Positions 48,915 to 61,134 are shown, counted from the stretch's first letter. The stretch: 64,000 bases of DNA from Callaeas wilsoni (GCA_013398955.1 VWPU01017678.1:1-64000), one strand, 5' to 3'. Made by a program: numbers and translations. Notes: generated by a model not told the origin, from the letters alone.

Positions 48915-50560
48915 TTAGCAAAGCTCGCAAAGCCTTTCAAAAAGCATGATCAGCTTCCATAATCTTATATACAGAATGATCACAAGCACCTGACCTAATA
49001 GACTCAGAGCTAGTACGATTACCACTGGGTGGAGCAGGAGGTTATAAATTCCTGTGGCTGTAGGTGACCACCCCAGGAGAGTTTCCCACCTGTGGTGTTC
49101 TCCATCTCTTTTTCCTCTTTTGAACACGCAGCGCATTTCATCCACATTATGGTGGACAGTGATTGTAGGTTTTTTCCATCAATTCATATATGTTTTAATA
49201 CTTGATGTAAGTCATCATGTTGTGATAATTTCCTTACCAGCATTAAGATTAATTCCAGTTGAAGTAGGTAACAAGTCTTTAACTAGTGTATAATTAGACT
49301 GTAACAACTGGCGGGACGTAACAGGAGCTGTATAATTAAAATCATACCCTATAATTCCACTAAAGTTACGAATGCAAATATTCGAGTGATTACTTCTATC
49401 TACAATAATATCACCCACTAATATGAAACTACAAAGGGTCCTTAAGAAAACATATCCTTTTCCAATATACATAAGTGCAGTTGCAGGGATTTCATCGGCA
49501 CGTGTTGTTTTGCTCAGTGTCAGGACATGTCTTGGGGTTTAATGGTGTTACTTTTCCAGTTGAATCCTTGTTGTTCCCATCTACTGTTTGCCACCTGTGT
49601 CCAGTTTGTGGTACCCACACTTTCTGTTGTATGGGAAAGAGGATGATTGTGTTGTGATTTAGTGCAACAATTGGCTTCGTGCTGTATACTGAAGCATTAT
49701 ATTATTAAGACAGAAACTGTGACCTTATTGTTAACGGGGTCATGATTGGCCAAATACCACCAGGACTGAAATTCTCTTTCAGTTGTGCTCTCCCAAGCTA
49801 CTTTTCAAACCTCTGTGGGTAAGGTGCCTTCTTTGCCTACCCTCACAATTGCTGCCACTGTGGAGTGCATCCACAGTTGAGTGTGTATACATCTAAGAGC
49901 TGGTGAAAGATTGCCCTGGACCTTTCCAAGTGCCTCTGCAATCAGCTGGTGGTCTCTCTCATTAATTTTCTCCCACAGAGGCAATATATCAGATAAGAGC
50001 CATTGATTAGTCCCCAATGCTAATAGAGAGGATCGCAATGGGTGTTCTAATTTGCTTAAATCACTTGTTGTTGCACTTAGTTTATTTAGGAGCACTTCAA
50101 CATCTATACCATTTAGGATTCCCAATCCTGTCCCTGTAATAGCAGTTGCATCCCTCTTTGTTTGCTTTGAAGGGGGATGAGCAGAGAAAGGGTAATCAGT
50201 CCTGGGTCAACACTTCACAAGTGATGTTAATTGTATAGTATTACTTCTTAAACTATTATCTGTCATCGTGCAACAACTGGTATTAAGTCTTGAGCAGCAA
50301 CTGGTATTGTCAAGGCAATGAGACCTGTCCTTCTGCTTACCTCTGCCCAGGCTAAATTATAAACCAGAAAGGAAGAGCCTTCCTGTCAGGTGTTTCAGGA
50401 ATTAGGAACCTTGTTCCTATATAATCTAGGAAAACTATCTTCCCTTTGGATTTGTTAACTTCCCACTAATCCGGATCATCCATCGTTTTCATCCTTAGCC
50501 CTGCTGTAGCAGTAACAGAGTCAATAATACCAAGAGTAGTGAGATGTCCCGGTCATTCTT
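48915..50560 (-). pseudogene. env: retroviral env remnant
   Basis: Env is the membrane glycoprotein for entry. Minus-strand pieces in order: a short SU-like remnant with no clear start (50560-50165); a basic KR site followed by a Gly/Ala/Ile-rich fusion-peptide-like segment at about 50105-50165; a 106-codon open stretch (50125-49805) with leucine heptads and a single visible Cys; a Cys- and Asn-X-Ser/Thr-bearing ectodomain piece (49472-49215); and the end (49145-48915) with a Trp-rich juxtamembrane part, a ~22-residue hydrophobic membrane span and a short tail. The 50125-49805 piece is in a different frame from the other two, and stops lie between 49215 and 49145. The CX6CC motif of gammaretroviral TM subunits is not visible. 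SU is mostly deleted. Not functional. Confidence 0.85.
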
Positions 50561-50619
50561 AGCTGATGTGAGAGTTTTTCCAGGAGTCAGTCATTTGTTA
50601 GCTGGCTGGCTAGTTACCA

Positions 50620-51004
50620 CCTGCTTGATGGAGAATGGTGTATCCATCATTCTTTTCCTAAACTTTTAACAGCAAAATAGGAATGTAGTAAGCTGGTATA
50701 TTGTGCTTCCCACTTGGGTTCCAGTTTGTGTTTTCATGAGAACATGTTAATTAAAATGTCATCTCCAGGTTGTATATCATGGGCCTGTATTTCCAGAGTG
50801 GCCAAATCAACACACAGAGGTGTGGGCTGATACCACTGAGCATACTCTGTCATTTTCAAACCCCTCCTGCATATATATGATGTATTGTGTCAACCATTCA
50901 TCAGATGAGACCAGTAGGTGTCTTAACTGGGTATTACTTTCTCTAATAAGGCCCTGTGTCAACCTTTCTTGTTGGAAAGGCTTCTACCCAGCCTGGTAAC
51001 TGAT
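50620..51004 (-). pseudogene. pol: retroviral pol remnant: integrase
   Basis: GWVEAFPTRK at 50964-50993 is a typical integrase core segment. It follows the RNase H end almost directly, so the zinc-binding HHCC domain and the first part of the catalytic core have been deleted. Further on, KLEPKWE at 50707-50727 followed by an A-Q-Y in place of the G-P-Y/F triad, and WIHHS near 50632-50646, are the C-terminal GPY/F-type domain and end of integrase. These pieces lie in different frames and stops occur between them. A GPY/F-type end is known mostly from gammaretrovirus- and epsilonretrovirus-like elements. Confidence 0.8.
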
Positions 51005-51340
51005 GCTTTATCACTAACAAGTGTATTCATTGCTGCTATATCAGCCAAGGCATTTCCTTCCTTAATTTCTGTAGTGGCCTTGGTATGTGGCGGGACAATA
51101 TATTACAGCAATTTCTTTGGGTAGCTGGGGCTGATTCCAGCACTTGTGTATTTCTTCTCCACTTGATACTTTTCTCCCCAGTGATGTGAAAAATCCTCAT
51201 TCTTTCCATAGCTTTGCCATTGTGTGGCATACCCTGAGAGCATACCAAGAGGTTTTGGCTCATTTCCCTTTTCTCAGTTGTTCTGTACGTGTCAGGGCTG
51301 CCAGTTCACCCTGTCCTTGCTGGGAGTGTGCCGTGGTTAC
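51005..51340 (-). pseudogene. pol: retroviral pol remnant: RNase H domain
   Basis: RNase H cleaves the RNA strand of RNA:DNA hybrids during reverse transcription. Two diagnostic pieces are visible. GELAAL at about 51293-51310 corresponds to the helix carrying the second catalytic acidic residue. EGNALADIAA at 51031-51060 corresponds to the C-terminal motif with the last catalytic Asp. They lie in different minus-strand frames, so at least one frameshift separates them. The start of the domain, with the first catalytic Asp, is missing next to the LTR remnant, and the usual His of the C-terminal region is not in the same frame. Broken and inactive. Confidence 0.8.
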
Positions 51341-51341
51341 A

Positions 51342-51372
51342 CTAAGCAATTAATACCCTTTATTTCTTCACA
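51342..51372 (-). repeat. 5' LTR end remnant
   Basis: 31 bases beginning TG on the minus strand, matching the copy at 48844-48874 with three transitions. RNase H sequence starts within about 10-30 bases, so nearly the whole LTR, leader, gag and most of pol were deleted between. Perfect host flank is not identifiable as a target duplication. Confidence 0.7.
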
Positions 51373-53428
51373 AGGTGAGGAGCCAGTCCCTCATCTTTAC
51401 AGCTGGGTGTTTGTCTGTCCCACGCCGGGTGCTGCTCCTGTTTGCAGAGCCGATAACTGATGGCAGAGAAGACTTTACTGTCTGAGGAATACTTATGCAA
51501 ACAAGCCCAATGGCTTAATAGGGAGCACCCGGAGAAACCTCCAAAGAAAGCGCCGTAAATTCCCCTTCCCGTGGATTTATGGGGAGATTTTTCACAGATA
51601 TTTATGGTTTCCCAGGTGCGTTGTTGTGACTCCTTAGCGCAGATTTGCATGGCGTGCTCCAGGAGCTGATGGGAGGGGAACGTTGATGGGGCAGCCCTGG
51701 GCTCCTATCAGGATGGGAGCGGGAAATGGCTCCTTAATCCCGTGATGAATTCCTCCTGTGTGCGGCAGCTCCACCAGCTGAGCACCTGGAGAGGCTGGCG
51801 AGTGGGGCTGGGTGGATTTGGGTGGCCCTGATCAATTTAAATGCTCCTGATGCAGTGCAGGGGTGGGTCACCTGCTACAGCCCTGTCTGAGCGTGCTGCC
51901 CATCCAGCCCTGCAGGGCTGGGCCACACCAACATCCCCTGCTGCTGTCCACAGCCAATCCATTGAACCACATCTCTTTTCCTCCTCCTTTCCAGGTTCCT
52001 TGCCCCACCAGCAGGTCCTCGTAGGATTTCAGCTCTGGTAAGTGCAGTTGTGTTTTCTCCTCTCTGAGTCCATATCAGTTGCGAAAGCGTTGCGTGGGGT
52101 TGGAGGGGCAGTGGGGCTGGGCACCACCACGGCTGCCCAGGCAGGTGGAAGAGCCTGAGTGTGCCTCTGTTAAGGAGCCAGTTCCTGCTGCACTTTGCCC
52201 CAGAATTATTTCCCCTCTGTGAAAATATGCTATGTATATCAGTGCTCTTCCATGGTCCATGAAGGGAAACGGTGTGGGCATCTTTAATCCTTCCTGGGTA
52301 AACTTTGCTGGATGGGAACTGAAAACTTTGGTGACTGGCATGATGATTGTAATAAAAGCTGGGAGGTACCTGCCACTGGGTGGGACTCAGGGGACCTTTG
52401 GAACAATAAGAGGGTGAACTGATGGGTGGAAGGAGAGCAGAACCTGCCTGGGGACCTTTGCACAGGAGCCAGGCTTAGAGGAGCATTTAGGACCTGGAGG
52501 AAAGGAGAATGTCAGAAGCTGCAGTCCTGGCTGCAAGCTAGTGTTGTCACCTGTAACCTCTCCAGGAATGTGCTGCTCTCAGGCCACCCGCTCTGCCACC
52601 AGCCACCCGGCTGACTGTCCTGGGGACCAGTGGGTAGAAGGATAACATTTCTGGGCTTTCTCAGGCTCAAGTCCCTGTGCCATTCAGTGTTTGATGTTTT
52701 CACTTCTAAAGTCCCCGTGGGTTTTCTAACCTTACCTTGAACCCAGCAGAAAGGGTCTTGGTTCTGTGCTGGGGTAAATGAGCAGGAGTGTCTTGCAATC
52801 AGCGTGGCTACCATGTATTGTGTCATCTTCATCTTCATGCTTTTGACATGTTCTCTTTAAAAAGTATGCATTTATCAAAAAAATCAGCCTCTTTGTTTGA
52901 TGCTATCTGTTGGTTGGATAATTAAGTCCCACGGAAGGCATTGACATCAGCCATGTGCTCAAGGATTTGCCACCGATGTCCCAGGTCGCATGGCCTCATT
53001 GAACTTGAGGGGTTTTCTTTTCTTTAGCTGCAAATGGTTCACTACTTGGGTCCTAAAATTATTGAAGGGAGGGTTGTCATGGTGATCTCAGGGTTTTGGG
53101 GTGCTGCTGCTGGTGTGACCTTGCTCTGAGACAGAGCTGTTCTGCGACGGGGACACCACTGTCTGGGGCACATCAAACCATAGCAGGGGGCAAGCGAAGG
53201 TTGTGGATCCTGGTGCCCAGGGAACTGCCCTGGTGTCCTCTCCTTGTGCATCCATCTCACCAGAGGGCATGGGGCATGGCGTGAGCTTACCCCAAAAGCT
53301 GTTCCTCGCTCCAAAACTGTGCAGAGGCTCCTGATCCGTGATGCTTTGCTCGTGACCTTGGCAGCCTCAGCTGGGAGCAGCTCAGGCCCTTGGGAGAGCT
53401 GTGCTGTGTTGAGGAAGCAGCGCTGTCA

Positions 53429-53472
53429 TACTCCAGCACATGGAGAAACTCCAGCACGTGCAGGAACTCCAG
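53429..53472. repeat. 18 bp tandem repeat (actccagcac...)
   Basis: actccagcacatggagaa, actccagcacgtgcagga and a partial actccagcc follow one another. Small degenerate minisatellite. Confidence 0.8.
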
Positions 53473-56400
53473 CCAATAGGTGGATGAACCAATCAAGTAA
53501 TTTTCTGTGATTTTTCTGTGTCAGGGCTGTGTCACATTGGGAAGTGAACATACAGCTCTGTCTTCCCAGACAATTCCTGCAGGAGCAGCTCTGGCCACAC
53601 TCCCTCCAGCAGCAAAAAGCAAGTGTCTGTAGCTGCAGAGTGGGGACAGGCAAGACAGGCCCCACTGGCCCTCAGAAAAGGGGAGAAAGTGGAAAATGGC
53701 CTGGAGGAGAGGGCAGTGGGGGAGAAGTGGCCATGGCCGTAGAAGTGCCTCTCCTGGCGCAGCGTAATCGGCTCACGGCTTCTTCTCCCCAATCCTCTTA
53801 CCCCCTCTCGTTGCACATCTCTCCCCAGACACGGCCATGTGTGTTAGCAGAGATAAAAGCTCTCTTCCCACACGGGCTTTTCTCCCCCAGCATGCTTAAT
53901 CATGAGCCAACGTGGCAAAAAGCCTTCCTGAGAGAAGCCCCGGGCTTGGCTCTTCACTCTCCCTCCCTGCCTCCTGCCTTTTGCCTCGGCTCCCACTCTG
54001 CCCCGCACGCCCCTGCAGCCTGCGCAGCCATCACGTGCCTCTGATAAATGAGCTTCATCTGCACCCAAAATTAATCACATTGTCATGCTGGCAGAGGATG
54101 AGGCAGCTGCGCTGAAATGCCTGAATCCCTGGCTAATTTATCACAGGGGCTGGATGCAGAGCTGCTCCGCGGCTCCTGCCGCATGGGGACATGCTCCGGA
54201 GAGGCGGATGGTGACAAGGAGCTGTGAGGCCTGGGAGCGAATGCTCGGGAGGACGCATTCTCCTCCTCCCCAGAGCTCAGCCACTGATTTTCAAGCAGGA
54301 GAACCTGGTGGGAGATTGCCTGTGCCCAGGAGGGCCGATGCTGCTGCTGACAGCCCGGCTCCTCTGAGCCACCTCAGACCTGGTAGCTGATGTGTCCTCC
54401 TGAGCTGGAGCACGCTTGGGAACCCGGAGCAGAAGACTAATGAGGGAAATGAATATGAGGGAATTACTCCAGGATTTCCAAAACCATGATCTTTGTGGAT
54501 GGTGGAAGCAAGAGGCACCCAGCCAAACTGATGTGTTTTGTTCACTTCATTTCTCCAGTTTTGCTCATCAGAAGAAAACTGTTCACTGGCTGCGCCCGTG
54601 CTGCCTGTGATGGGCTGGGATCAGCACGGAGAACCAAGGCCAAGGGCTCCCAGCTGGGCGGGTTCCTGGTACAGGACATCTAGGATGGGGGCCAGTTGTG
54701 ATGTTCGCTCCTGGTGTTGTGCATCTTTCTGGGATCCCCATCATTCCGCTTGCTTGTTGGTTGCCAGCTGCTCCTCTCCATTTCAGTGTGGCTTTGCTGG
54801 GCAGACTCTCCTCTCCTAAGTCCAGCCCTAGGACAGACGTGGGTTTCTCCAATATATTCACTCTTGCTTGTCTTGTGGTAATTAATTACTAATTCCAGAC
54901 CAGACCCAGCTCTGGAGTGCTCGTTAACTAATTGGATGCCTTCCAACAAATCCCAGCAGTCCCTCCACGATGGGAAAGTCATGCGTTCCTTGTCTGCTTC
55001 CTGATTGCTTTGTCCCCCCATAGTCAATGGGAGCACCTTGGAAGAGATCCACTGGGGCTGCTCTCCTGGAACTAGCAGGGGGCTGCTGACAGCACAGCAG
55101 GTGCTTCCTTGGGGATGCAGAATCATGGACAGCAAAGCAAAGCAACACACAGGTGCCCCATACAGTGACTGGTGGCACCGTTCGCTGCGCTCCCAGCTGC
55201 TGGAAGAGGCTGGAAGCCTGCTCTGCCCACTGGTCTCTCAGGGTTTCACACCGACTCTCTTTGCAGATGTTGTGGGATGTGGGTTTTTTCCTCACAGCCT
55301 GGCAGAAATGCTGGAAAACTGTTGTCCTTTGCAGTCTGAAGCTCTGCGTTGCTCACACTTTGCTGTCATGGGAGAATCGGTCCCATGTTTTTAGAGAAAA
55401 GAGGCTTTTATCAATAAAATTGAGCTGCTGGTGCTCCCAGCAGCTTGCCCAGACAAAACAGTGAATGGCTTTTGTTAAAACTTTAAATCTTAACTTACAA
55501 GGGCATGGACTCCCTTAGATCAGCCGTAAGCTGGTGTTCAGATAAACACGGTGTTTTGAGGAGGGAGAAGGGGTGTTTTGGTCTCCTCTGCCTGTGAGGG
55601 CCCCGTGGGGTCTCTGGCCACTGGGCACCAGCAGTCATGGGCAGCTGAGCAAGAGATGGTGGAAAGCTAGTCTGAGCATCTCTGAGCCTCCTCCTCGGAC
55701 CCTGCAGCCTGCTGGGCTGACCCAGCAGCTCTCCTCCCTCCTCGCCTGCACGCTTCAGAGTGGATTTTGGGGCTGGGCTGGGCTTGTGACTCTGTTTCCA
55801 AGCTCTTTGGAGAGGCAGATGTGTGTATGGCTGTGAGCAGGAGACACGTCTGACCTGATGTTCATCCTCATTTCAACTCCCCCAGGGCCTCTGGGGGATG
55901 ATGCAGCCTTCAGTCAGCACGGAGGAGGAATTACAGTTCCCTTGGCTCAGCTGCACGTTCAGAGTGAGCTGCTGCCAAAGCAAGGGCTCCCGTGGGTGCC
56001 ACCCCTAACCCTGGTGGCATGGGGATGGATCCTGATGGTCAGCATTGCTCAGCCTTGTTGAGGCTGCCTGCTTCACCAGGCTGCCTCCTTTTTTTTTCCT
56101 ATGCTCTTATTTTTTAAGTCAGGGCTACAGCTGAGGTTTTGTAGGCCCCCTTTTGCCAAAACATGACTGGCTTGTGCCCGCTGTTGAGTGGAGAGGCCAG
56201 GGAGGAGCCAGGACGCAGCCGGGATGTGACGTGGGGAATGGGAGATGTGTGGTGACACCAGTGCAAGAATTGGTCACACGGCCTAGGAAATAACAGCTCG
56301 GGTGTCCAGGGTGTGCGTTGAGAGGCTGGAAGGCAGCGCTCCTGGGAGCCTGGCAGCAGAGGATGTCGGTGCTGGGAGGCTCCAAGAGATGCCTTTGCTT

Positions 56401-56668
56401 GGGTTGTGTGAGGAGGAGTGCTGAGGGTCGGTCCCAGGTCTCTCAGAGCTGGCTGGGCTGCTGCTGGTGCTGGGACAGGGCAGGAGCTCCTGCCAGAGTC
56501 AGGCCTGGGCAGCCACTGCTGGCTCTGCTCGGCATTTACCATCCCCTGGGCTGGGAGGGAGCCCAAATGCCGCTCCAGGAACGGCAGAGAGGCATCCCCA
56601 GGGCTGCTGAGCCACCTCAGCGGAGGGAAACGCTTGTCTGCCCAAAGAAAAGGCTTTTCCAGTCTCTG

Positions 56669-56704
56669 TTAGAGCTTGGGGAGCTTGTTAGAGCTTGGGG
56701 AAAG
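56669..56704. repeat. ~20 bp tandem repeat (ttagagcttgggga)
   Basis: Two copies of ttagagcttgggga separated by gcttg. Low importance. Confidence 0.75.
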
Positions 56705-58029
56705 CTCTAATAGCCCTGTTGTGGCTACTTTGAAGCACTTTGCGCTTGGAGGTGCCCATGTTTTCTAGGACTCAACAGTTTCCAAAAGGACCTGTTCCCT
56801 AGAAATTCAAAGTAACTGACTCTGCAGATCCCTGTGTGCCAGCAGGCAGGGCAACACTCAAGGACTCGTCATGGCAGGGCTGACACCAGCCTGCTTTTTC
56901 CTAGGTGCAAATAACTGTGCCACAAATTACATCAGATTTTGCTGTCCATTAACAATCTGCTCCTTTGATCTTTTGTCAGCGTGAAGGAACTGGAGGTGTT
57001 TCTTTGGGTCTAGTCCAGCCCCAGGGTAGTAAATTGGACATCTCCTGTCCTTCTGTCTCTCGTAGAATCCATGTGGATGTAAGGGATTTAGTGGCATCTT
57101 GCATTTTCCTCTGTTGAGGCACAAATAATGGTATTTCACCCTGGCACCCAGTGGTGCAAAATCCCTGCACACACATTTTGGAGAGGGCTGTGCTGTGAAT
57201 CCCCACCTGTGCTCCCCTGAGCTCAGACTTTAGGGGTTGGGCACGGTTTGAGAGGGGTTGTGTATGGTTTGTGTGGGGGTTTGGCATGGTTTGCGTTTCC
57301 TTGAACTGCCGTGCTTTTGGACAGAGCTGGAAGCACCAGCCTCCCTGGCACGCTCTGAAGCCAGCTCCAGGCAGCTGAAATAACCTGGTGTGACTCTGCA
57401 GAGCCTGATTTCTAGTCCCTGTCATTGAACACCCAGCTGTTGAGATCTTTTATATGTATTCAAATTGAGACTTGGCAGGCTTAGGTGGCGGGGAGCTCGC
57501 CTCAGTGACCAGGAAGATCTGTTGTGCTCTTAAAGCAAACTCCATCATACCTCAGCCAGGATGGGCAGGGATCTGAGCCCACCAGAGATGCTTTCCTGGG
57601 CTGAGCTGGTGAGATTGGGTGGGAAAGGTTGCTGTGTTCCTGCTGGTATCCAGCCCATGGGCGAGGGGGTGGGAGCTTCCTTAGAGATGGGGTCTCCAGA
57701 CACCAAAAGGAGTACCCAGAGCCCCCTAAGGCACATAGGGGCTACATTTTGTGCTGAGGTCTTGAAGGGAGAAGAGGGCTCAGCATCTGGAGATTTTCCA
57801 GGCAGTGCCTGAGCTGAGCCTAAGGATAACCGCCTCATCCCACTGGAGCTGGCAGGAGAAGATGGCTGCTCCCCTAAATTCCAGATTTGTCCATCACTAG
57901 CGATAATGCACCAAGAAATAAATGTCACTTACAAAATTTATGGGGAGAGCTGCTTTGCTAGTCTCCTTTTTTAAGGTTATACTAAAAATTAAGCCACGTT
58001 TCTCCCCAAGGGGGAGCGGCAGGCTGTCA

Positions 58030-58600
58030 CCGTAACAAATGTCCCGGTGTGTCACGGAGCAGCGCACACGTGTGTGCGCACAGCGTACGCGGGCATCGAG
58101 AGGCACGGCCGCGCAAGCGGCGCCGCTCACGTGGCCGCTTAGCTGAGCAAAATCGGTATTTTTATACTTACACTTTATATGGCAATTTCCTGGCCGCGTT
58201 TAAAAAAAAAAAAAAGGAAAAAAGGAAAACATCAGAGAGTTACACAAGCTCAAAACCGAGTTGCCAGTATAAAACCTGGCGCGTGACTTCTTTAAGCAGC
58301 GGAAGGCCGGGCTCCTCGCGGGTGCGGGCACACCTGGCACGGCCTCCCGCTCATGCAGAGCATCCCGTCCCGGCAGCATGGGATCCCGGAGCCCCATGGC
58401 GCAGGCACCGTCAGCTGGCAGGAGGTGTTTTTAGGGTGAAGCAGGGGATCAGTGTGGCTTTGAGGACTGTTTTCCCCCTGCCCCGAGCGGCTCGAGGTCC
58501 GCCTGCCCCGGCCGCTCCCGTGCCGCGTGTCTGGACGGAGCGCTCCGGCTGGGGGACGTTCATCAGCTCTGGCAGCGGAGCTAATGCGATTAAGGGCTTT
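58030..58600. promoter_or_regulatory. CpG-rich patch with E-box hairpin
   Basis: Two CG-dense parts (58030-58140 and 58290-58590) are separated by an A-rich stretch with a 13-base A run at 58202-58214. The first part contains an inverted repeat with 8-base arms, gcgcacac-gt-gtgtgcgc, at 58062-58079, with CACGTG (E-box) in its middle, and a second CACGTG near 58129. The patch could be an alternative promoter or an unmethylated enhancer. No exon is supported. Confidence 0.35.
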
Positions 58601-61134
58601 TCTCGCCCTCCGCTCAGTGCTCATTAACATTTCCCTGCTAAGGAGTTAGGAAGCGTCGCCTCATCTCGCCGCAGCCTCGGTTTGTGATGGGGGCAGCGGG
58701 CGGGCGGTGCAGGGAGAAGGCTCCCCGACCCTGTGTGGGTTTTGTCCGGACAGCGACAGGGCCGCAGAGGGAGGGGATGTGGCTGGGAGAGCCGCTGCAA
58801 TGCCCTGCAGTGCCACCAACCGCGGGGCTTCCAGCAAGGAGTCCCGTTTCTGCCGGGGGTTGCGCGCTGGGGAAGGCAGATGCCCCGGCTGAGGGAGGCT
58901 GAGGCTGCCTGCGAACGGAGACCTACAAACAGCTCCTCTGTGGTGTCACAACCCCGTCCTCTGCGCAGGCAGGGAGAGAACCCAATTTTGGAAGCCTCCT
59001 TCCCAGATCTCACAGTCGAGAACCAGCAGAGAAGCAGAGATATTTTTATTTGGTCTTACAAGTAGGTCTTGAGACATCTCTAAGTGGGTGCTTCATAGTC
59101 TGCGTAGAAATAAAACCCTCCCATGCGCCACACAAAGCCCTTCGCAGCAGCAAGCCCGAGGCTGTGCCCTGCTGCCTGTACCCTGTGCTCGCCTTTTGCT
59201 CCGTGTCCCTGGCCAGCTCTCCTGCGGGCACCTGGAGCAGGCTGACACGAGTTCTGACCCCTGCCCAGCGAAGTTTGATGCAGAAGATGCTTCTAGACTT
59301 TCTGTGGTGGGTCTCAGATGTCTTTTTAGTCACCTGAAATGTGTCAGTCTGTGTTGAACCAAAGGAGAAAAGTGTGTTTGATGATTTTTTTTTTCCCTGA
59401 ATATTTTAATTCTTCCATCCAGAAAACCTGATTCTCCCATGGAAATTGTGTTTCCTGTTTGAAAACAGGTTGTTAACACGCCACTCAGCACTACAGAAGG
59501 CTGCTTTTCCAGGGGCTAATACTTGAAGATTGACTGATTTCAATATCTAGCACGCTACATCCTCTGATTCAGCCTTTTCCCTGCATCATCGGGGCTTTTG
59601 TGCTTTTCCTTTCTCCAATGTGGATCCTCTGGTGCCTTGCGAGACCCAGGCTCCTGCTGCAGCCTGGCTCAGCTGAGCCGAGGAAGACCTCTCCACTCTG
59701 TCTGCCTGCCTATTTCCACGAAACCTCCAGGAATTTAATAACTTCGAGATTTTCAGCTGTCACTCACAAGCTGTTGAATTTGACTGCTGAGTCGGAGAGT
59801 AATTAGGGGAGACAGACAACACGTGGAGCACGTGATGGCACAAGCCTTGTTTTCTTAAGGAAACCATGCCAACAAAAAAAGGAAAAAAAATCTAAAAATA
59901 CCTCTTTTCAATTTTTTTGCCGTGTTCTACCTGCAGATAGCTCTTGACTGGCAGTAAGGGAACGTGGGCTGCCCTGGGGTGGTGACACCCAGCACGGGGT
60001 GCTGTGTGGGCAGGATGGGTGTTCTTGTCCCTGCAGCCCTTGGGGACACGGGGCTGAGAACTCAGCATGGTGACTTTGGTCCCTTTGAGGTGACACTGGG
60101 TGTGAGTGAAAGACGTGACACGAGCATCTCCAGCAGTGCTGTGCTATTTCAGGGCAGACCCATCAACTCAGAACCATCTTTTGTAAATAAAGGAGGTTTT
60201 AATTAAAACCACAAATTGTTAGCAGTCTATTGCACTGCACATTCTGCCAAATAGCAGAGCATTCTTTAAAACACCTCCTAAAATACTGAATGGTGCTGCC
60301 ATTAAGGGACTTTGGCTGGTTGCTGAAGGTGCTACCTTCGGCCCTGGGTTTGTGTCCTGCTCCAGGACACCTTGGTGGTGCAGGAGGCCTCGGCTGAAGC
60401 AGCCAGCATCAGGTGTGGAGGTGATGCCTGGTTGCTTTGTGTAGCCTGTGTACCCTGTCTTGCCCTCTGGAAGGGGGACATCAGCACCAGGAGCAAAGGG
60501 CGGGCAGGGTTGTGCCAGGGGAGCTACTGAGCCTGTTACTGTGCTGGGAGGAATGGGAGATGCTGCCTGAGACTTGTGGTGGAGCCTCATGAAACAGGCA
60601 GGAGGAGAAGGAGGGGGCTGCTGCTGAAGGCTGTAGTTCCTGGTCAAATCGCTGCCCTCCAGGGTCCGGCTTTGTTTCTGGGATGCTCAGAGAAACCCAG
60701 GCCCACACCGCTGCCTGCCCGTGCCAGCTTTCATTCCCCTTACCCGCTCCTCTCTCTCGGTGCTGGCGGGCAGCCCAGTGCCAGGCTTTTTATGGTTTTC
60801 TTTTTGTCTTTTTCAATGAGAATAAATCTTTTATCTGTTGACTGTGAGACTGTGCTGCAAACAGAGTCGTACAGATCTTGTGGGTTTTTTATAGCCACCT
60901 CCATCTTCCAGGTTGATGGTTTGCAGCTTGGTCAGTGCCCGGAGTTGGCACCACAGGCTTGGATGGAGATTAACCCCAGCTGCTCCAAGCTGGAGACTGG
61001 GATGCAGGGATGGAGGCCTGCCCTGCCACTCCCATGGCATGATGTTGTCTCTGCTCGCCTTGTACTGAGTGTAAGAGGAAAGGGGAAGCATGTGGCTGGA
61101 AGGAGGCAGACATAGAGCAGGAAAACCAGCTCAT
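58601..61134. other. unique non-coding DNA
   Basis: Chance frames on both strands without family signatures. A T run is at 59386-59394 and A runs at about 59873-59889. The sequence at 59825-59840 has two CACGTG-like E-boxes (cacgtggagcacgtg). No exon or repeat family is supported. Confidence 0.4.

Larger units (their letters stand above)
48844..51372 (-). mobile_element. decayed endogenous retrovirus, LTR-end to LTR-end, minus strand
   Basis: Read on the minus strand the order is: a 31-base LTR-end copy beginning TGTGAAG (51372 downward), RNase H, integrase, env, a polypurine tract, and a second LTR-end copy beginning TGTAAAG (48874 downward). This is the gene order of a retrovirus. Gag, protease, reverse transcriptase and most of the left LTR are missing, so the internal part is about 2.4 kb instead of the usual 7-9 kb. 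Frames shift repeatedly and stops interrupt each gene, so nothing here can be functional. The two LTR-end copies match at 28 of 31 positions, all differences being transitions. The right boundary of the 3' LTR beyond 48844 is not resolved. Confidence 0.9.
51373..58020. other. unique non-coding DNA
   Basis: No supportable gene. Contained items: an 18-base unit (actccagcac...) repeated at 53429-53470, AT-rich sequence with ttaatcacattgtcatgc and taatttatcacag at 54060-54145 that could be regulatory, a small tagagcttgggga duplication at 56669-56703, and a frame on the minus strand (57172-56927) of unclear origin. GC-rich stretches carry overlapping chance frames. Confidence 0.4.

Noticed and set aside
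48844..51372. 31 bp flanking repeats as target-site duplications of a reverse-transcribed mRNA copy
   Set aside because: They begin with TG in the element's orientation and one directly follows a polypurine tract, as LTR starts do. Retroviral target duplications are only 4-6 bases, and no poly-A tail is present.
56927..57172. Minus-strand frame of 81 codons with a gggctggactagaccc-like phrase resembling CR1
   Set aside because: Only a short CR1-like phrase matches and neighbouring sequence does not follow the CR1 order. Insufficient for either a gene or a CR1 call.
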